8,579 nt of DNA. It comes from an uncultured Collinsella sp. Its GTDB lineage: Bacteria > Actinomycetota > Coriobacteriia > Coriobacteriales > Coriobacteriaceae. Of this stretch, positions 5,502 to 8,579 are shown piece by piece. Made by a program: the position numbers and the translations under genes. Location: contig CABTAA010000058.1 in the NCBI GenBank assembly GCA_902482615.1, positions 1 to 8,579 on the forward strand, written 5' to 3'. The notes beneath the pieces are model-generated. The model made no database searches and was not told the DNA's origin. It was given only the letters and a program-made list of their open reading frames with translations. How positions within the stretch are numbered: position 1 is the first letter of the stretch; the number at the start of each line of letters is the position of its first letter.

Positions 5502-7040
5502 ATGATTGATCTTTCTACTTATGACTTTGGCGATGCCTTCCCGGAGGGCTTCCTCTGGGGCGGCGCTACGGCGGCCAACCAGGTCGAAGGAGCCTGGAAC
5601 GAGGGCGGTCGCGGACCGGCCGTCTCGGACTACGTCATCCTGCTCGACCGCGAGACGTGCGCCCGCGAGGGCATTGTCGAGGGCGGCCCGCTCAATTCCG
5701 TGACGCGTCAGTCCCTTGCCGCTCGCAAGGCAAACGAGATGGCTTACGACTTCCCCAAGCGACGCGGCATTGATTTCTACCACACCTACAAGGAGGACAT
5801 TGCGCTCCTCGGCGAGATGGGCTTCGGCGTCTTCCGTATGAGCATCTCCTGGAGCCGTATTTTCCCGAACGGTGACGACGCACTGCCTAACGAGGAAGGT
5901 CTGGCCTTCTACGATAAGGTGTTCGACGAGTGCCACAAGCACGGCATTGAGCCCATGGTTACCCTCAACCATTTCGATATGCCGCTCCACCTGGCAGAGG
6001 AGTATAACGGTTTCGCGAGCCGTCACGTTGTTGACGCCTTCGAGCATTACGCGGAGACACTCTTCCTCCGCTACAAGGGTAAGGTCAAGTACTGGATGAC
6101 CTTCAACGAGATTAACCACGTGTATGCCAACCCCTGCACCTGCTGCGGTGTTATCTGGGATGAGAACGAGGACGGCTCCAACCCCTATGCCGGGCGCTGG
6201 CCCGAGAAGTTCCAGGTCGCGCACAACCAGCTTGTCGCGTCCGCCAAAGCTGTCATCAAGCTGCGTGAGATCGACCCCGAGGCACATATTGGCAACATGC
6301 TCTGCCGTCTTGAGAACTACGCCGAGACCTCCAAGCCCGAGGATCAGCTCCAGGTGCTGTTTGAGGACCACTTCAACTGGTTCTTCACCGATATCCAGGC
6401 CAAGGGCGAGTATCCCTACTACGTCAAGCGCTTTTTCCGCGATTACGGCGTAGACATCAAGATGGAAGACGGTGACCTCGAGACCCTCAAGGCCGGTACC
6501 GTCGACTATATTTCGATCAGCTACTACATGACCTACATCATGCGCTACAAGGGCAAGGTGTCCCCGGAGCCCTCCGGCAAGTTGCTGACCGAGATTAAGA
6601 ACCAGTATCTCGAGATGACCGAGTGGGGCTGGCCGATCGATCCGGTGGGCTTCCGCATCACGCTTAACCACATCTACGACCGTTATCACCTGCCGATCTT
6701 TATCGCCGAGAACGGTAACGGTATGACCGAGAACCGCGACGAGAACGGTTATTGCGATGACGATGCTCATATCGAATACATGAAGGAGCATGTCGAGCAG
6801 ATGCATCAGGCGATTCTCGACGGCGTTGACGTCTTCGGTTACGCCTGGTGGGGCCCCATTGATCTCATCAGCTCTGGTACGTCCGAGATGACTAAACGCT
6901 ATGGCCAGATTTCGGTCGATCAGGACGACCATGGCAACGGCACCGGCAAGCGTGGCAAGAAGAAGAGCTTCTTCTACTACAAGAAGCTCATCGCAAGTAA
7001 CGGCGCCGACACCGCGAGTGACAACATCGTGGTCGAGTAG
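5502..7040 (+). CDS. bglA: GH1 6-phospho-beta-glucosidase
   Basis: A cytoplasmic hydrolase that splits 6-phospho-beta-glucosides delivered by the PTS, for example cellobiose-6-phosphate to glucose and glucose-6-phosphate. At 512 residues it is a little longer than the usual 470-480. Family 1 features: N-terminal FLWGGATAANQVEGA (17-31), the sugar-binding FRMSISWSRIFP (111-122), TLNHFDMP (154-161), the acid/base Glu203 in MTFNEIN, and the nucleophile Glu403 in FIAENGNG. The 6-phosphate pocket is marked by the Ser-rich loop 457-461 followed by KRYG (Lys465, Tyr467), and by GKRGKKKSFFYYKKLIASNG near the end. The exact serine that contacts phosphate is uncertain, because the loop reads SSGTSEM. 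A Cys-rich PCTCCG patch (211-216) follows the acid/base motif. The start is ATG 5502 with GAGGA 6 nt upstream. Phosphoglucosidase is favoured over phosphogalactosidase by overall resemblance to BglA proteins; substrate is not proven. Confidence 0.94.
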   Translation: MIDLSTYDFGDAFPEGFLWGGATAANQVEGAWNEGGRGPAVSDYVILLDRETCAREGIVEGGPLNSVTRQSLAARKANEMAYDFPKRRGIDFYHTYKEDIALLGEMGFGVFRMSISWSRIFPNGDDALPNEEGLAFYDKVFDECHKHGIEPMVTLNHFDMPLHLAEEYNGFASRHVVDAFEHYAETLFLRYKGKVKYWMTFNEINHVYANPCTCCGVIWDENEDGSNPYAGRWPEKFQVAHNQLVASAKAVIKLREIDPEAHIGNMLCRLENYAETSKPEDQLQVLFEDHFNWFFTDIQAKGEYPYYVKRFFRDYGVDIKMEDGDLETLKAGTVDYISISYYMTYIMRYKGKVSPEPSGKLLTEIKNQYLEMTEWGWPIDPVGFRITLNHIYDRYHLPIFIAENGNGMTENRDENGYCDDDAHIEYMKEHVEQMHQAILDGVDVFGYAWWGPIDLISSGTSEMTKRYGQISVDQDDHGNGTGKRGKKKSFFYYKKLIASNGADTASDNIVVE

Positions 7041-7051
7041 CTCGGCCCCTT

Positions 7052-7090
7052 CGCCGGGATGCCTGTAGGGTGGGTGTCCCGGCGGCTTTT
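7052..7090 (+). terminator. Hairpin plus short T-run between glucosidase and HPr genes (partial terminator/attenuator)
   Basis: CGCCGGGA (7052-7059) is perfectly complementary to TCCCGGCG (7077-7084). The stem extends inward with two G.U pairs and two G-C pairs (7062-7063 with 7073-7074). GCTTTT follows (7085-7090). The T-run is only four bases, so read-through is likely and transcription probably continues into HPr at a reduced level. Confidence 0.5.
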
Positions 7091-7118
7091 GGAACCCTTG
7101 ATCGAAAGAAGGACTCGG

Positions 7119-7391
7119 ATGTATTCAAAGACCACGACCGTTGTAAATGCAAGCGGCATCCATGCCCGCCCTGCCTCATTGTTTGTTCAGAAGGCATCCG
7201 GGTTTGGGAGCAAGGTGACCGTGCGCAACGTTACCAAGGACAGCGACCCCAAGGATGCTAAGTCGATTCTCATGGTTATGAGTCTGGGGATGGCGTGCGG
7301 ATGCGATGTCGAGATTGCGGCCGATGGTGCCGACGAGCAAGCCGCCGTCGATGCACTGGTTGAGCTGATCGAGAGCGGTTGCGGCGAGTAA
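7119..7391 (+). CDS. ptsH: HPr-family phosphocarrier protein encoded in the sugar operon
   Basis: A 90-residue phosphocarrier that relays phosphate from enzyme I to EIIA domains. The active-site motif NASGIHARPAS has His15 and Arg17 at the standard positions. KDAKSILMVMSLGM contains Ser49, equivalent to Ser46 of Gram-positive HPr, the HPr kinase target used in catabolite repression. The glycine normally three residues after that serine (SIMG) is replaced by Met52. The rest matches the family helices, ending VDALVELIESGCGE, slightly longer than the usual 85-88 residues. The start is ATG 7119 with AAGGA 5 nt upstream; an upstream in-frame ATG at 7059 sits inside the hairpin and adds a non-family sequence. 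No enzyme I gene is near. It may be the general HPr that happens to lie here, or an operon-dedicated paralog; the window cannot decide. Confidence 0.93.
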   Translation: MYSKTTTVVNASGIHARPASLFVQKASGFGSKVTVRNVTKDSDPKDAKSILMVMSLGMACGCDVEIAADGADEQAAVDALVELIESGCGE

Positions 7392-7422
7392 CCGCAAGGC
7401 TTTGATGAGAGGGGAGAGGGCG

Positions 7423-7872
7423 ATGGCTCGAGGGTTTCGTGGAGTGACGACAATCGTTCGCCGGCAGGAGGCTCGCCGGTCCATGTTGGCGCTTGCAGGC
7501 GTGGCCTGCGCGTATGCGGGGATGCTTGTGCTTATGGAGGCGACGACAGGTGCGGTCGCGCCGGCGCTCGTGCCCGTGGCGTCATCAATCTCGCTTCTCG
7601 TTTCAATCGCCAGTATCGCATTGGTGATTGCATTTGAGGTCCGCGCGTATCGCGCGCTCACGGAGGCGTGTGACGCTGAACCCGAGATGGGAGACAAGAT
7701 GCTGCTCGGTGCCGCGCTTTGGTTTTTGGGCGGTCTGCCCCAGGCATTCGTGACGCTGCTGCGCACCATAGCGATTACTGGCACGCTCGATATCAAACAG
7801 ACGCTCATCCAGATCGGCGTGACGCTGGCCTTGGCACTCCTTGCCTGGCCACGTTATCGCGATTGCTTCTAG
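7423..7872 (+). CDS. Small four-helix membrane protein of unknown function
   Basis: I do not recognise this 149-residue protein. It starts with a basic, Arg-rich cytoplasmic-looking N-terminus (1-20), then shows four hydrophobic stretches at about 21-38, 49-72, 93-113 and 128-142. An acidic, Glu/Asp-containing loop (about 80-92) lies between the second and third. The positive-inside pattern suggests both ends face the cytoplasm. There are no obvious enzyme motifs. Cysteines at 29, 83 and 148 are scattered. ATG 7423 is chosen because GGGGAG lies 6 nt upstream; upstream in-frame TTG 7402 and ATG 7405 lack such a site. It follows the HPr gene by 31 nt and precedes the operon terminator, so it is probably co-transcribed with HPr. 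A role linked to the PTS is suggested only by position. Confidence 0.75.
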   Translation: MARGFRGVTTIVRRQEARRSMLALAGVACAYAGMLVLMEATTGAVAPALVPVASSISLLVSIASIALVIAFEVRAYRALTEACDAEPEMGDKMLLGAALWFLGGLPQAFVTLLRTIAITGTLDIKQTLIQIGVTLALALLAWPRYRDCF

Positions 7873-7902
7873 GTTGTTTTAAAGCGCAAAGTGCACCATG
7901 GC

Positions 7903-7947
7903 AAAAGATGGCCCGCCGATTCTACGTAATCAGCGGGCCATCTTTTT
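7903..7947. terminator. Strong bidirectional intrinsic terminator
   Basis: AAAAGATGGCCCGC (7903-7916) pairs with GCGGGCCATCTTTT (7933-7946). After one C/A mismatch (7917/7932), GATT pairs with AATC around a CTACGT loop (7922-7927). A run of five T residues ends the + strand copy (7943-7947); the A-run at 7903-7906 gives four T residues on the minus strand. It ends the PTS operon on the + strand and the convergent ABC transporter gene on the minus strand. Confidence 0.9.
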
Positions 7948-7966
7948 GTAGCTATGGTTATTGGGC

Positions 7967-8579
7967 TTACGCTGCCTCGTCGAACTGCGAATTGTACAGG
8001 TCGGCGTAGAAGCCGCCTTGGGCGAGCAACTCGTCGTGCGTGCCCTTCTCGACGATGTCGCCGTCGCGAATTACCAAAATCACGTCGGCGTTGCGGATCG
8101 TGGACAGGCGGTGTGCGATGACAAAGCTGGTACGGCCCTGCATCAGCGCATCCATGGCGCGCTGGATGAGCTCCTCGGTGCGGGTATCCACGTTGGAAGT
8201 CGCCTCGTCCAGAATCAGCGCCGGGCGGTCGGCCAAAATGGCACGGGCGATGGTCACGAGCTGGCGCTGACCCTGCGACAGGTTGGTGCCCTCCTCGTTG
8301 ATCATAAAGTCGTAGCCGCCGGCGAGCGTATGGATAAAGTGATCGCAGCGTGCGGCGCGTGCAGCGGCCTCGACCTCGGCATCGCTCGCGTCGGGGCGTC
8401 CGTAGCGGATGTTGTCCGCAACGGTGCCGGTGAACAGGTGGGTGTCCTGCAGCACCACGCCCAGGGACCGCCGCAGGGAGTCCTTTTCGATCTCCCGCAC
8501 ATCGATGCCGTCGTAGGTGATGGCGCCGCTCTGGATCTCGTAGAAGCGGTTGATGAGGTTGGTGATGGTGGTCTTGCCC
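7967..8579 (-). CDS. ABC exporter (fused permease/ATPase type), ATP-binding end only, 5' part off window
   Basis: The C-terminal 203 residues of an ATP-binding cassette protein; transcription enters from the right edge, so the N-terminus lies beyond base 8579. The visible part starts inside Walker A (GKTT), followed by the Q-loop (LGVVLQDTHLF), signature LSQGQRQL, Walker B with catalytic Glu (ALILDEAT), D-loop (SNVDT) and H-loop (IAHRLST). It ends ELLAQGGFYADLYNSQFDEAA. The sequence between Q-loop and signature (TVADNIRYGRPDASDAEVEAAARAA) and the tail are typical of type I exporters of the MsbA/MdlB group, in which a six-helix membrane domain precedes the ATPase. Substrate cannot be inferred, and the protein often works as a heterodimer with a neighbour not seen here. 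It converges on the PTS operon and shares the bidirectional terminator with it. Confidence 0.92.
   Translation of the reverse strand, partial: GKTTITNLINRFYEIQSGAITYDGIDVREIEKDSLRRSLGVVLQDTHLFTGTVADNIRYGRPDASDAEVEAAARAARCDHFIHTLAGGYDFMINEEGTNLSQGQRQLVTIARAILADRPALILDEATSNVDTRTEELIQRAMDALMQGRTSFVIAHRLSTIRNADVILVIRDGDIVEKGTHDELLAQGGFYADLYNSQFDEAA

Noticed and set aside
6132..6149. Cys-rich PCTCCG patch in the glucosidase as a metal site
   Set aside because: Three close cysteines alone do not make a metal site; no second ligand cluster is visible and GH1 enzymes need no metal.
5466..6932. A long minus-strand open frame opposite the glucosidase gene
   Set aside because: It is the codon-bias shadow of a clear GH1 gene, with no sensible start signal or motif. 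The 407-codon frame at 3785-5008 opposite EIIC is rejected for the same reason.

Overview
The window looks like a chromosomal segment of a GC-rich, gut-type anaerobic Actinomycetota. Coding regions are GC-rich, ribosome binding sites are strong (AGGAGG/GGGAG), and the proteins resemble those of Coriobacteriia such as Collinsella. The genus is a guess from general resemblance. No 16S or other marker is present.

Left part, minus strand (1-2998): a class I DAHP synthase gene that runs off the left edge, with a good sigma-70 type promoter (885-913). A 13-bp-arm inverted repeat (917-955) abuts that promoter. Upstream of it lies a long PRD-type regulator of the LicR/MtlR architecture: HTH, second HTH-like domain, PRD1, PRD2, degenerate EIIB, EIIA.

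Divergent control region (2999-3344): three 19-bp imperfect palindromes sit exactly 28 bp apart (starts at 3123, 3151, 3179). They lie just upstream of a promoter with a good -10 (TATAGT) and no recognisable -35, followed by a structured leader with two hairpins. This is what an activator-dependent sugar operon would look like, with the divergent regulator as the likely activator.

Central operon, plus strand (3345-7872): EIIB, EIIC and EIIA of a lactose/cellobiose-family PTS, a GH1 6-phospho-beta-glucosidase, an HPr protein, and a small four-helix membrane protein of unknown function. Phosphate would pass from EI (not encoded here) to HPr His15, EIIA His81, EIIB Cys14 and then the sugar entering through EIIC. 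The phosphorylated beta-glucoside would be cleaved by the GH1 enzyme to glucose-6-phosphate and an aglycone or glucose. The B-C-A-glucosidase order with a PRD regulator resembles the Bacillus lic system. The HPr gene and the downstream membrane protein gene are the unusual additions. Hairpins between EIIC and EIIA and between the glucosidase and HPr could tune the relative amounts of the products.

Right edge (7903-8579): a strong bidirectional terminator separates the operon from a convergent ABC exporter gene. Only its ATPase end lies in the window.

I see no mobile element, CRISPR array or RNA gene. Most of the window is a well-understood type of sugar operon. The parts worth a second look are the 28-bp phased operators, the operon-borne HPr with its unknown membrane partner, the Ala/Lys tail of EIIC, and the structured intergenic RNAs.
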